64,000 nucleotides of DNA from Blastococcus sp. TML/M2B (GCF_016612865.1 NZ_JAENZZ010000001.1:1720223-1784222), one strand, 5' to 3'; shown: positions 19,265-28,078, counted from the stretch's first letter. The notes: generated by a model from the sequence alone, not told the origin. Numbers and translations are program-made.

Positions 19265-19941
19265 GCGGGCACCAGCACGACGCGCAGCACCAGCACGACG
19301 CGCAGCACCGGCACGGCGCGCAGCGCGAGCCCGCGATCACCCGCGCCGGCTACGACGAGCTGTACCGGTCCGCGCCGGTGTGGACCGGCCGGCCGAACGG
19401 CCGGTTGGTCGCCGAGGCGACCGACCTGGCGCCGGGCACCGCCCTGGACGCCGGTGCCGGCGAGGGCGGCGATGCTCTCTGGCTCGCCGCCCGGGGGTGG
19501 CGGGTCACCGCCGTCGACTACTCCGAGGTGGCCCTGAAGCGGGGCGCGGCACAGGCGGCCGAGCTGGGGCTGGCCGACCGGGTCGAGTGGCGGCACGAGG
19601 ACCTCGACACCTGGAGGCCCCCGGAACGCGCCTTCGACCTGGTGACCGCGCACTACCTGCACGCCACCTGGACCGACCGCGAGGCGATGTTCCACCGGCT
19701 GGCCGCCGCTGTCGCACCCGGCGGCACGCTGCTCGTGGTGGGCCACCAGCACGGCGAGGCCTGGGGCCACGGCCACGCGCACGAGGCCGGCGCGCTCTAC
19801 ACCGCCGAGGACGTCGCGGCGGTGCTCGACCCGGCGGACTGGGTCGACGTCAGCACCGAGACGCGCGACCGCGACCCGGGCGCCGCGCACCGCACCGGCA
19901 ACCCGGTGCCCGACACCGTGCTGGTCGCCCGGCGCCGGTAG
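19261..19941 (+). CDS. SAM-dependent methyltransferase, His-rich N-terminus
   Basis: 226 residues from GTG 19261 (GTGA overlap with the previous gene). ALDAGAGEGGDALWLAARGWRVTAVDYS is motif I of class I methyltransferases, similar to TehB-like enzymes; DLVTAHYLHATW and PGGTLLVVGH follow. The first ~20 residues hold repeated HQHDAQ/HRHGAQ units, a possible metal-binding tag, and HQHGEAWGHGHAHEAG adds more His in the core. Substrate unknown; coupling to an FAD reductase suggests detoxification. Confidence 0.82.
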   Translation: MSGHQHDAQHQHDAQHRHGAQREPAITRAGYDELYRSAPVWTGRPNGRLVAEATDLAPGTALDAGAGEGGDALWLAARGWRVTAVDYSEVALKRGAAQAAELGLADRVEWRHEDLDTWRPPERAFDLVTAHYLHATWTDREAMFHRLAAAVAPGGTLLVVGHQHGEAWGHGHAHEAGALYTAEDVAAVLDPADWVDVSTETRDRDPGAAHRTGNPVPDTVLVARRR

Positions 19942-19942
19942 C

Positions 19943-20737
19943 TCAGGAGCGGGGCAGGCCCAGGGCGGCGAGGGCCTCGGCGACGGCGTCCTCGTGCAGC
20001 AGGTCGAGGGCCAGCAGCCGGTGCAGCAGGACGCCGCGGCGGGTGAGCCGCAGGTCGGCCGCCCGCAGCCGGGGCACCGTGGCGCCGGGCCGGGGGACGT
20101 CGACCGGCGGGTCCAGCAGGCCGGCGCGCTGCAGGTCGGCGACGTCCTCGCGGGCGGCCCACTCCGACCAGGGGCGCGGGTCGTCGGGCAGCGGGGCGAT
20201 CGGCAGCGGCACCCGGTCGCGGCGGCCGACGGCGGCGAGCAGCCCCAGCCGGCGCCAGCTCAGCTCGTCGGCCAGCCGCAGGGCCCGGCCGGCCACCTCG
20301 GCGTCCAGGTCGGGGGAGCAGGAGACCTCGGCGAGCAGGTAGCCGAGGTGCCGCACCCGCCGCTCGTCGGTCGACCGGCGGGCTGCGGCCACCACGGCCT
20401 CGGTGAGGTCGTCGGCCGCCGGGCGTCCGCCGGGGCGGGCGTCGAACCAGCCGTCGGCGCGGGCCGGGCGGCCGGCGCGGTGCCGGGTGGCGGCGTACTC
20501 GACGGCGAAGGCCAGCGCGGCCCCGGCGCGGACCTGCTCGCGCGGCACGGGCACGGCCGCGGCCTCGGTCGCGGCGGTGCGCAGGCAGGCGGCGAGCGGG
20601 GCGGCGATCTGCACGAGCGCGGCCGACGGCTCGAACACGACGGTGGCCGCGGCGCGGCTCATCGAGCCGGCCACCGGGGCGCCCTGCTCGATGAGGGCGC
20701 GGCCGGGCAGCTCTGCGGTCTCCTCGGGGGCGCTCAC
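19943..20737 (-). CDS. Hypothetical protein
   Basis: 264 residues from GTG 20737 (SAPEETAELPGR), chosen because the upstream extension is low-complexity and antisense to the narK start. Ala/Leu/Arg-rich, with no signal peptide or membrane segment and no motif I recognise. A possible C-terminal helical regulatory domain (RLTRRGVLLHRLLALDLLHEDAVAEALAALG). Divergent from narK and convergent with the methyltransferase. Confidence 0.6.
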   Translation of the reverse strand: MSAPEETAELPGRALIEQGAPVAGSMSRAAATVVFEPSAALVQIAAPLAACLRTAATEAAAVPVPREQVRAGAALAFAVEYAATRHRAGRPARADGWFDARPGGRPAADDLTEAVVAAARRSTDERRVRHLGYLLAEVSCSPDLDAEVAGRALRLADELSWRRLGLLAAVGRRDRVPLPIAPLPDDPRPWSEWAAREDVADLQRAGLLDPPVDVPRPGATVPRLRAADLRLTRRGVLLHRLLALDLLHEDAVAEALAALGLPRS

Positions 20738-20811
20738 GCAGTGATCATCGCCAACGGGGGGCTGGTCCTGCACGCCGGCGGCCCGGGCCTCACCACAGCG
20801 GGGCAGCGCCG

Positions 20812-22260
20812 GTGAGCGAAACGGAACAGAAGAACAGCCGCGGGGCGACGCCGGGGAAACCGGGCGACGGCACGGTTCCCGGCATGGCCGCACCCACCCA
20901 GCCCCGCCCGACCGCCGTCGCCGCACCCCCGCCGCGGGGCGGGCGGTGGATCGACGACTGGCGCCCCGAGGACCCGCAGTTCTGGGAGTCCACCGGCAAG
21001 GCCGTGGCCCGCCGCAACCTGTTCTTCTCCGTCTTCAGCGAGCACGTGGGCTTCTCCATCTGGAGCCTGTGGTCGGTGCTGGTGCTCTTCCTGCCCGAGC
21101 CGGTGTTCGGCATCGACCCGGCCGGCAAGTTCCTGCTCACCACCCTGCCGACGGCGCTCGGCGCCTTCGTGCGGCTGCCCTACACGTTCGCCGTCGCCCG
21201 CTTCGGCGGCCGGAACTGGACGATCGTCAGCGCCGCCCTGCTGCTGGTGCCGACGATCGCCACCGCCGTCGTCCTCGAACCCGGCGTCTCCTACGGCACC
21301 CTGCTGCTGGTCGCCTGCCTCGCCGGCGTGGGCGGGGGCAACTTCGCGAGCTCCATGGCGAACATCAACGCCTTCTACCCCGACCGGCTCAAGGGCTGGG
21401 CGCTCGGCCTCAACGCCGGCGGCGGCAACCTCGGCGTCCCCGTCGTCCAGCTGGTCGGCCTGCTCGTGCTCGCCACGGCGGGCGCGGCGCACCCCCGGCT
21501 GATCCTGGCCCTCTACATCCCGCTGATCGTCGTGGCCGCCGTCGGCGCGGCCCTGGTCATGGACAACCTGACGACGGCGCGCAACCAGCCGCGGGCCATG
21601 CGCGAGGCGACCCGCGAGCCGCACACCTGGATCATGTCGTTCCTCTACATCGGCACCTTCGGCTCGTTCATCGGCTTCGGGTTCGCGTTCGGTCAGGTGC
21701 TGCAGAACCAGTTCACCGGCTCGTTCGCCACGCCGCTGGCCGCCGCGTCGCTCACCTGGCTCGGACCGCTGCTGGGCTCGCTCATCCGGCCGCTCGGCGG
21801 CGCGTTGGCCGACCGGTTCGGCGGCGCGCTGATCACCTGCGCGACGTTCGTCGCGATGGCGCTGGGCGCCGGCGTCGTGTGGACGGCCAGCCAGGTGGGC
21901 TCGCTGCCGCTGTTCGTCGTCGGCTTCGTGCTGCTGTTCGTGCTCAGCGGCGTGGGCAACGGCTCGACCTACAAGATGATCCCGGCGATCTTCCGCTCGC
22001 AGGCGCTGCAGCGGGTCGCCGAGGGCGGTGACCCGGAGGCGGCCGACCGGCACGCGCTGCGGATGTCCGGTGCGCTGATCGGCATCGCCGGCGCGGTGGG
22101 CGCCTTCGGCGGGGTGCTGGTGAACCTGGCCTTCCGTCAGTCGTTCATGACCACCGGCACCGGCGACTCGGCCTACCTCGTGTTCATCGCGTTCTACGTC
22201 GTCTGCGTCGCCGTCACCTGGGTGGTCTACCTGCGCCCGCAGGCCGCGCACTCCGTCTGA
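20812..22260 (+). CDS. narK: Nitrate/nitrite transporter, NarK family (MFS)
   Basis: 482 residues from GTG 20812. About twelve hydrophobic segments. NarK signatures: NLFFSVFSEHVGFSIWSLWSV (TM1), GVGGGNFASSMANINAFYP and a second nitrate motif GVGNGSTYKMIPAIF. ~50 hydrophilic residues precede TM1. Imports nitrate for NasC and/or exports nitrite. Separated from nasC-nirBD by 3 kb but clearly part of the nitrate region. Confidence 0.93.
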   Translation: MSETEQKNSRGATPGKPGDGTVPGMAAPTQPRPTAVAAPPPRGGRWIDDWRPEDPQFWESTGKAVARRNLFFSVFSEHVGFSIWSLWSVLVLFLPEPVFGIDPAGKFLLTTLPTALGAFVRLPYTFAVARFGGRNWTIVSAALLLVPTIATAVVLEPGVSYGTLLLVACLAGVGGGNFASSMANINAFYPDRLKGWALGLNAGGGNLGVPVVQLVGLLVLATAGAAHPRLILALYIPLIVVAAVGAALVMDNLTTARNQPRAMREATREPHTWIMSFLYIGTFGSFIGFGFAFGQVLQNQFTGSFATPLAAASLTWLGPLLGSLIRPLGGALADRFGGALITCATFVAMALGAGVVWTASQVGSLPLFVVGFVLLFVLSGVGNGSTYKMIPAIFRSQALQRVAEGGDPEAADRHALRMSGALIGIAGAVGAFGGVLVNLAFRQSFMTTGTGDSAYLVFIAFYVVCVAVTWVVYLRPQAAHSV

Positions 22261-22288
22261 CCCGCGAGCGGCGCGCACTCCGTCCGAC

Positions 22289-22350
22289 CGCGAGATCTGC
22301 ACATTCGGGGCTCTCGAGCCGCTGGAAGCCACGAGTGTGCAGATCTCGCG
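22289..22350. repeat. Palindromic element, family A, copy 1
   Basis: Arms at 22289-22307 and 22332-22350; the right arm is CGAGTGTGCAGATCTCGCG and the left arm is its complement with one mismatch. The 24-nt loop shares length and a GCTGG core with copy 2 at 33811-33870. Lies between narK and a GNAT gene, both plus strand. Could act as terminator of narK or be a mobile REP-like element. Confidence 0.75.
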
Positions 22351-22384
22351 GAGGGTTGTTGGTGGGCGGTGCCAGGATCCGGTC

Positions 22385-22960
22385 ATGGGCATCGAGGTGC
22401 GACCGGCGAGCGAGTTCGACGACGTCGCGACGATGGTCGGGCCGAAGCGCCCGGACGCGCAGGCCTGCTGGTGCCTGAGCTACCGGCTGCTCGGCTCCAA
22501 GGAGAACCAGGCGCTGGTGGGGCCGGCGCGGGGCGAGCGGGTGCGCGAGCTGGTGCGGGAGGAGCCGCGGCCCGGCGTGCTGGCCTACGACGGCGACGAG
22601 GTGGTCGGCTGGGCGGCGGTCCACCCGCGGGCGGACACGAGCTTCGCCACCAACCGCCGGATCCCGCACGTCGACGACCTCGACGTGTGGGCGCTGTGGT
22701 GCGTCCGGGTGCGCCCCGGCCACCGCGGACAGGGCATCAGCCACGCACTCGTCGCCGGCGCCGTCGAGTACGCGCGGGCCTCGGGCGCGCCGGCGGTCGA
22801 GGCCTACCCCGTCGACAACGACGGCGCGAAGGTCGACCTGACGATGGCCTACGTCGGTACCCGCGCGCTGTTCGAGCGGGCCGGCTTCACCAAGGCAGCG
22901 GACACGACGTCGGTCCTCAACGGCTTCCCGCGGGTGCTCATGCGGCTGGACCTGCGGTGA
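22385..22960 (+). CDS. GNAT-family N-acetyltransferase
   Basis: 191 residues from ATG 22385; the earlier reading would start inside the family A repeat. MGIEVRPASEFDDVATMVG, ACWCLSYRL, then WALWCVRVRPGHRGQGISHALVAGAVEYARASG with the acetyl-CoA loop RGQGIS, and ALFERAGF near the end. Substrate unknown; the ACWC block is seen in a common actinobacterial GNAT subgroup. Confidence 0.85.
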   Translation: MGIEVRPASEFDDVATMVGPKRPDAQACWCLSYRLLGSKENQALVGPARGERVRELVREEPRPGVLAYDGDEVVGWAAVHPRADTSFATNRRIPHVDDLDVWALWCVRVRPGHRGQGISHALVAGAVEYARASGAPAVEAYPVDNDGAKVDLTMAYVGTRALFERAGFTKAADTTSVLNGFPRVLMRLDLR

Positions 22961-22967
22961 CCCGGGC

Positions 22968-24086
22968 TCAGACCGCGAGCCGGTAGCCGCGCTTCACCAC
23001 GGTGGTCACCAGCGGCGCTCCGAGGGCGGCGCGCAGGCGGGCGACGGCCATCTCCACGGCGTGGCCGTCCCCACCGCCGGGCAGGCAGTCGACCAGCTCG
23101 GCGCGGGGGACGACGTCGCCCGGCCGGCGGGCCAGCGCGCGCAGCACCCCCATCGGCCCCGGCGGGAGCTCCACCACCCGCCCGTCGACGACGGCGGCGT
23201 ACCCGCGCACCTGCAGCGTGTGCGCGCCCACCTGCAGCACCGGGTCCCGCTCGGGCAGCCGGGCGACCACCTCGCGGGCCAGCGCGCCGAGCCGGGCCCG
23301 CTCGGGCTGGCGGGTGGGGATGCCCTCGGCCTCCAGCGGACCGGCGGTCACCGCGCCGACGGCGACCGCCAGCACCCGGTCCCGCAGCGCCGCGACCAGC
23401 TCCTCGCGCCGGCCCAGCTCCCCGGCGACGGCGAGCAGGCTCGCGGCCGCCGGGGCACTGGTGAAGGTGACCGCGTCCACCGCGCCGGCGACGACCGACG
23501 CCACCAGGCGGCGTACCGGGCCGACGTCCTCGGGCAGCACCCAGCGGTAGACAGGCACGGTGAGCACCTCGGCGCCGGTCGCCCGCAGCCCCTCGACCAG
23601 GTCGGGCAGCGGGTCGCCGTGCAGCTGGACGGCGATCCGCCGTCCCTCCAGCGGGCCCTCCGCGCCGGAGAGCAGGTGGCTGAGCACCTCGGCGGAGGAC
23701 TCCGACTCCGGCGACCACGCGTCGACCAGCCCGCCCCCGCGGATCGCGCCGCGCGCCTTGGGGCCGCGGGCCATCACCCGGGCGCCCCGCAGGTGCTCGA
23801 CCAGGGGCAGGTCCCACGCGTCGGCCGCCTCGAGCCACCCGCGGAACCCGACGCCGGTGGTCGCCACGACCAGGTCGACCGGCTCGGCCAGCACCCGGCG
23901 CGTGGCCGCGACGAGCTCGGTGTCGTCGGACAGCGGCACGATGCGGATGGCCGGTGCGTAGACCACCCGGGCGCCGCGGCGGTCCAGCAGGGCGCCGAGC
24001 TCCTCCTTGCGGCGGGCGGCGGTCACCGCCACGGTGTAGCCGGCCAGCGGCAGCCCGGCGTCCGGCTCGGTACCGGTGTCGCTCAC
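22968..24086 (-). CDS. hemD: Uroporphyrinogen-III synthase with C-terminal winged-helix domain
   Basis: 372 residues from GTG 24086. HemD domain at ~14-265 (GYTVAVTAARRKEELGALLDRRGARVVYAP, FTSAPAAASLLAVAG, VAVGAVTAGPLEAEGI). From ~275 to the end a winged-helix like the OmpR C-terminus (VVELPPGPMGVLRALARRPGDVVPRAELVDCLPGG ... HAVEMAVARLRAALG ... VVKRGYRLAV). Such fusions accompany actinobacterial nitrite-reductase loci; the enzyme makes the siroheme precursor and the tail may bind DNA. Placement within 7 kb of nirBD supports a dedicated role. Confidence 0.85.
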   Translation of the reverse strand: MSDTGTEPDAGLPLAGYTVAVTAARRKEELGALLDRRGARVVYAPAIRIVPLSDDTELVAATRRVLAEPVDLVVATTGVGFRGWLEAADAWDLPLVEHLRGARVMARGPKARGAIRGGGLVDAWSPESESSAEVLSHLLSGAEGPLEGRRIAVQLHGDPLPDLVEGLRATGAEVLTVPVYRWVLPEDVGPVRRLVASVVAGAVDAVTFTSAPAAASLLAVAGELGRREELVAALRDRVLAVAVGAVTAGPLEAEGIPTRQPERARLGALAREVVARLPERDPVLQVGAHTLQVRGYAAVVDGRVVELPPGPMGVLRALARRPGDVVPRAELVDCLPGGGDGHAVEMAVARLRAALGAPLVTTVVKRGYRLAV

Positions 24087-24133
24087 GTCGTCCCCCTCGT
24101 GGCCGGCGGTCGGCCCATCGTGCGTGCTCCGCG

Positions 24134-24748
24134 TTACCGCTGTGTGTCGGGCAGGGGCAGGAAGACCCCGGGCGGGACCGGGGTCGCCGGCGCCCCGTCG
24201 ACCCGCAGGTGCGCGCGCCGGCGGGTGTCCTCCCGCGCGAACTCGGCCGCCTCGGTGGCCAGCCAGCGGAGCCAGTGGTCGGTCATCGCCGCGCCGTCCC
24301 GCGCCAGCCCGCGTTCCAGCCGCAGCGGACCCGGGGCCTCGACCCACACCCGCAGCGTCGTCCACGGGTCCAGCCGGCGGGGCGCACTGCCGCAGCCCTC
24401 CACGACCAGCACCTGTGCCGGGCGCACCGGCACCGGCTCCGCGGCGAACCGGCCGGCGTGCCAGTCGAAGCGGTGGTAGGCGCCGGGCCGGCCCGCGGCC
24501 AGCGGTCGCAGCACCCCCGCCTCGAGGCGGGCGACGGCGCCGGTCAGCGTCCAGCCGGCGTAGAGGTCGTCCATGTGCACCAGCTCGGCGGCCGCGCCCA
24601 GCTCCGCGGCCAGCCGGCCGGCCAGGGTCGTCTTGCCGGACCCGGCCGGCCCGTCGACGCAGACCAGCCGCGTCGCCCCCAGCAGCGGGGGAGCGGTGAG
24701 CAGGTCGGCGGCCAGGCCGGCGGCGGTCAGCGGGCGGCGATCGTCCAC
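24134..24748 (-). CDS. P-loop kinase, uridine-kinase-like
   Basis: 204 residues from GTG 24748, overlapping the end of the metallo-hydrolase gene. VDGPAGSGKT (P-loop, 33-40), VHMDDLYAGW, PARVLVVEGCGSAPRR and WVEAPGPLRLERGLARDG match the nucleoside/pantothenate kinase-like group annotated as uridine kinase in actinobacteria. Substrate not certain. Confidence 0.75.
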   Translation of the reverse strand: MDDRRPLTAAGLAADLLTAPPLLGATRLVCVDGPAGSGKTTLAGRLAAELGAAAELVHMDDLYAGWTLTGAVARLEAGVLRPLAAGRPGAYHRFDWHAGRFAAEPVPVRPAQVLVVEGCGSAPRRLDPWTTLRVWVEAPGPLRLERGLARDGAAMTDHWLRWLATEAAEFAREDTRRRAHLRVDGAPATPVPPGVFLPLPDTQR

Positions 24749-25773
24749 GTGGGCACCGGCCCGCTGCTGCCGACCACCAGCCCGCGGCTGGCCAGCAGCC
24801 GCAGGTGCGCGTCGGTCTCGGTGACGGCGAAGATCCGCATCCGCCGCTCGTACTGCTCCCACGGCCGCGACCAGGTGAGGTGCGCGGCCAGCTGCCACGG
24901 CGTCGAGTGCGGGTGCGCGGCGATCGCGGCGAGCAGTTCGGCGAGCCGGTGCTCGTGGTGCGCGGTCAGCGAGTCGACGCGGTCGGCCAGCCCGCGGAAG
25001 CGCCACTCGTGCGCCGGGAGCACCTCGGCCGGGTCCAGGTCCCGGACGGCGGCCAGCGAGTCCAGGAAGTCGCGCAGCGGATCGCCGCCGCGCGCGTTGG
25101 TGGAGATGTTCGGGCTGATCCGGGGCAGGACGTGGTCGCCGGAGAAGAACAGCCGGGTCTCCTGCTCCGCGAAGCACAGGTGGCCCGGGGTGTGCCCGGG
25201 GGTGTGCACCGCGCGCAGCCGCCAGCCGGGGAAGTCGGCGTGGTCGCCGTCCTCGAGCATCCGGTCGGGCACCGCCATGCTGGTCCAGGCGCCGAAGTTC
25301 TCGGCGGCGCCGACGTCGGACACCGCCTCGTCGCGGTCGGCGCCCAGCCCGACGAGGAACTCCACCTCGGTGTCGACGGCGTGCTGCGCGCCCGCCGTCG
25401 TCAGCTCCCGGACGACGCCGGCGTCGGCCGGGTGCATGGCGATCCACGCGCCGCTGGCCTCGCGGACCCGGCCGGCCAGGCCCAGGTGGTCGAAGTGCAG
25501 GTGGGTGACCAGGGCGCCGCGGACGTCGGAGACGTCGCCGCCGATCGCCGCCAGCCCCGCGGTGAGCGCGTCCCAGGACTCGTCGCTGCCCCAGCCGGTG
25601 TCGATCAGCCCGAGCCCGCCGCCGTCGAGGGCGAAGGCGTAGATGCTGTTGTAGCGGAGCGGGTTGTGCGGGATGGGGACCGGGATCGACCAGAGGTCGT
25701 CGCGCAACTGCTCGACGGGGGGCAGGGCGCGGGCCTGCCACGCGGCGTGCTGGGCGGTGCCGGAGATCTCCAC
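24727..25773 (-). CDS. MBL-fold metallo-hydrolase
   Basis: 348 residues. Metal ligands VTHLHFDHLG (His91, His93, Asp95, His96), HTPGHTPGH and FSGDHVLP fit a zinc hydrolase of the glyoxalase II/lactonase type. A C-terminal helical domain (~250-348; HEHRLAELLAAIAAHPHSTPWQLAAHLTW) resembles the winged-helix tail of this group. Substrate unknown. Overlaps the kinase gene downstream by 22 bp, so they are probably coupled. Confidence 0.85.
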   Translation of the reverse strand: MEISGTAQHAAWQARALPPVEQLRDDLWSIPVPIPHNPLRYNSIYAFALDGGGLGLIDTGWGSDESWDALTAGLAAIGGDVSDVRGALVTHLHFDHLGLAGRVREASGAWIAMHPADAGVVRELTTAGAQHAVDTEVEFLVGLGADRDEAVSDVGAAENFGAWTSMAVPDRMLEDGDHADFPGWRLRAVHTPGHTPGHLCFAEQETRLFFSGDHVLPRISPNISTNARGGDPLRDFLDSLAAVRDLDPAEVLPAHEWRFRGLADRVDSLTAHHEHRLAELLAAIAAHPHSTPWQLAAHLTWSRPWEQYERRMRIFAVTETDAHLRLLASRGLVVGSSGPVPTWTIAAR

Positions 25774-25843
25774 GCCCCGGCACTCTGCCAGCCACGACCG
25801 CCGCGCCGGTCACGGCCGCCGCACCTGCTGTCACCATGGGGGC

Positions 25844-26338
25844 ATGTCCGGCCCCACCACCGCCACCCCGGCCGCGGTCTCGGCCGTCCCGCGCCGGCTG
25901 CGGCTGCTGCTCGCCGTCCTCGCCGGAGCCGTGCTCGTCGTCGCCGCCGTGGTCGTGCTGACCCTGCCGTCGACGACGAACACCGTCGTCGAGTACGGCG
26001 TCGTCGACCAGGTCGCGCTCGCCGGGCTGGGCGTGCTGCTGGCCGCGGGTGTGCTGCTGCTCGGCCGGTCCCGCGTCGACGCCGACGCCTCGGGGGTGCG
26101 GGTGCGCAACCTGTTCGTGCAGCACGTGCTGCCGTGGCAGGCGGTCCGGGCGGTCCGGTTCGAGCGGAAGTCGGCCTGGGGGTCGCTGGCCCTGGAGAAC
26201 GGCGACGAGGTCTCGGTCTGGGGTCTGCAGGCCGCGGACGGCGAGTACGCGGTCCGCGCCGTGGAGGGGATGCGGGCACTGCACGCCGCCGCCCGGGCCA
26301 CCGACCCGGTGCCCCCGCCGCTGCTCTACGACAACTGA
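25844..26338 (+). CDS. PH-domain-like membrane protein
   Basis: 164 residues from ATG 25844. Two hydrophobic helices (~20-42 and ~57-75) followed by a bacterial PH-like beta domain (SRVDADASGVRVRNLFVQHVLPWQAVRAVRFERKSAWGSLALENGDEVSVWGLQ). This architecture is common immediately upstream of infC in this group. Function unknown. Confidence 0.75.
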   Translation: MSGPTTATPAAVSAVPRRLRLLLAVLAGAVLVVAAVVVLTLPSTTNTVVEYGVVDQVALAGLGVLLAAGVLLLGRSRVDADASGVRVRNLFVQHVLPWQAVRAVRFERKSAWGSLALENGDEVSVWGLQAADGEYAVRAVEGMRALHAAARATDPVPPPLLYDN

Positions 26339-26361
26339 GGACGGGGCGCGCAGCCCGGGAA

Positions 26362-26390
26362 TGACCGGCGGAGGCACGACGCTGTAGACT
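26362..26390 (+). promoter_or_regulatory. Probable infC-rpmI-rplT promoter
   Basis: TAGACT (26385-26390) fits an actinobacterial -10, with TGACCG (26362-26367) 17 bp upstream as a -35. It begins a ~280-bp untranslated leader before infC. Position and spacing support it; the hexamers are imperfect. Confidence 0.5.
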
Positions 26391-26666
26391 GGGCGTGCCT
26401 CCCCCCGCTACACGAGGCGCGCGAACCAACCAGCGGCCCCACCCCGGGCCGTTGATCCAAGAGGAGCCCGCTCCCACCTGACGCCGTCCAGGCGACCAGG
26501 TCCCCGGATCGCGAGGACCGGCCCTGCCGGCGCTCGCGTCCCGCAACCGTCCCCCGGACGGCTGCGGACCCCGGTGAGTGGGCCCCGTGAGCAGACGCTC
26601 ACGGGGCCTTCGACATCCCGGACCGGATCGGGTGAGCTCCTCACAGGCAAGAGCAGAGGAGAGGCC
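26391..26666 (+). promoter_or_regulatory. infC leader with attenuator-like hairpin
   Basis: The leader contains a perfect 12-bp stem with an AGAC loop at 26581-26608 (GGCCCCGTGAGC pairs with GCTCACGGGGCC), followed by TTCG rather than a T-run. Long structured leaders ahead of infC-rpmI-rplT are known sites of control by L20 or by attenuation in other bacteria. AGAGGAGAGG before 26667 is the ribosome site. Mechanism here is inferred. Confidence 0.55.
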
Positions 26667-27266
26667 ATCACCGAGCCCCGCATCAACGACCGCATCCGCG
26701 TCCCCGAGGTCCGTCTCGTCGGACCCGAGGGCGAGCAGGTCGGCGTCGTGTCGATCGGCGAAGCGCTGCGCCTGGCCCAGGACTCGGAGCTCGACCTCGT
26801 CGAGGTCGCTCCCATGGCCCGGCCGCCCGTCGCCAAGCTGATGGACTACGGGAAGTTCAAGTACGAGTCCGCTCAGAAGGCCCGCGAGGCCCGGCGGAAC
26901 CAGGCGCTCACCGTCATCAAGGAGATGCGGCTGCGCCTCAAGATCGACCCGCACGACTACGAGACCAAGAAGGGCCACGTCGAGCGCTTCCTCAAGGGCG
27001 GCGACAAGGTCAAGATCACCGTGATGTTCCGTGGGCGCGAGCAGTCGCGACCGGAGATGGGCTACCGGCTGCTCCAGCGGCTGGCCGCCGACGTCAGCGA
27101 GCTGGGCGTCGTCGAGTCCAACCCCAAGCAGGACGGACGGAACATGGTCATGGTGATCGCACCGCACCGGAACCAGGCCGCCACCGACGCCGCGCGACGC
27201 TCGGCGAAGGCGGAGAAGGCCTCGGCGTCCGACCAGGCGAACGACGAGCAGACCGCACAGGCCTGA
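26667..27266 (+). CDS. infC: Translation initiation factor IF-3, probable ATC start
   Basis: 199 residues from ATC 26667 ([26 protein letters not shown]), with AGGAGAGG ending 2 nt before. The alternative GTG 26574 would place the leader hairpin inside the gene and add ~31 residues with no IF-3 similarity. Both IF-3 domains are complete ([41 protein letters not shown]), with a hydrophilic actinobacterial tail. IF-3 keeps 30S subunits free and checks the start codon; a non-ATG start is the classical basis of its autoregulation. Confidence 0.9.
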   Translation: MTEPRINDRIRVPEVRLVGPEGEQVGVVSIGEALRLAQDSELDLVEVAPMARPPVAKLMDYGKFKYESAQKAREARRNQALTVIKEMRLRLKIDPHDYETKKGHVERFLKGGDKVKITVMFRGREQSRPEMGYRLLQRLAADVSELGVVESNPKQDGRNMVMVIAPHRNQAATDAARRSAKAEKASASDQANDEQTAQA

Positions 27267-27365
27267 TCGCTCGCCTCGATCGACCGCACGACCGAAGACG
27301 GCCGGCGCGTGCGGCAGCTCCGTGCTGCCGCACGCACCGACATCCAGACGAACAGGACGAGGGAC

Positions 27366-27560
27366 ATGCCGAAGCAGAAGACCCACAAGGGCACGGCCAA
27401 GCGCGTGCGCGTGACCGGCTCCGGGAAGCTGGTGCGCGAGCACACGAACAACCAGCACAAGTTCGAGGTCAAGTCCTCGAGCCGCAAGCGCCGCGTGAGC
27501 GGGATCGGCGTCCTGTCCCCGGCCGACGCGCCGCGGATGAAGAAGCTCCTGGGCCTCTGA
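27366..27560 (+). CDS. rpmI: 50S ribosomal protein L35
   Basis: 64 residues, MPKQKTHKGTAKRVRVTGSG through RMKKLLGL, the full L35 pattern. Start at the ATG preceding PKQK; the earlier reading is spurious. Lies between infC and rplT in the standard order. Confidence 0.95.
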   Translation: MPKQKTHKGTAKRVRVTGSGKLVREHTNNQHKFEVKSSSRKRRVSGIGVLSPADAPRMKKLLGL

Positions 27561-27604
27561 GCGCCCCCTCCCCCCTCACCCTTTAGAAAGACAGGAGCAC
27601 TCAC

Positions 27605-27991
27605 GTGGCACGCGTGAAGCGGGCGGTCAACGCCCAGAAGAAGCGCCGCACAGTCCTCGAGCAGGCCAGCGGCTACCGCGGTCAGCGTTCGCGGCTGTAC
27701 CGCAAGGCCAAGGAGCAGATCCTCCACTCGGCCACCTACAACTACCGCGACCGCAAGGTCCGCAAGGGCGACTTCCGCAAGCTGTGGATCACCCGCATCA
27801 ACGCCGCGGCGCGTCAGAACGACATGACCTACAACCGGTTCATGCAGGGTCTGAAGCTGGCCGGCATCGAGCTGGACCGCCGCGTCCTGGCCGAGCTGGC
27901 CGTCAACGAGCCGGCGGCCTTCGCCTCGCTCGTCGAGTCCGCCCGCGCCGCGCTCGCCGCGAACCCGCAGGCGACCGGTCAGGCCGCCTGA
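27605..27991 (+). CDS. rplT: 50S ribosomal protein L20
   Basis: 128 residues from GTG 27605 with AGACAGGAG upstream. [37 protein letters not shown] is the L20 N-terminus that binds 23S rRNA during assembly; in other bacteria L20 represses this operon. Third gene after infC and rpmI. Confidence 0.95.
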   Translation: MARVKRAVNAQKKRRTVLEQASGYRGQRSRLYRKAKEQILHSATYNYRDRKVRKGDFRKLWITRINAAARQNDMTYNRFMQGLKLAGIELDRRVLAELAVNEPAAFASLVESARAALAANPQATGQAA

Positions 27992-28078
27992 GCACGGGCC
28001 CTCCGTCCGGAGGGCTGACCGGCGCCGCCGTGGGGAGACCTCCCCGCGGCGGCGCCGTCGTCTGCGCGCCCACGATCG

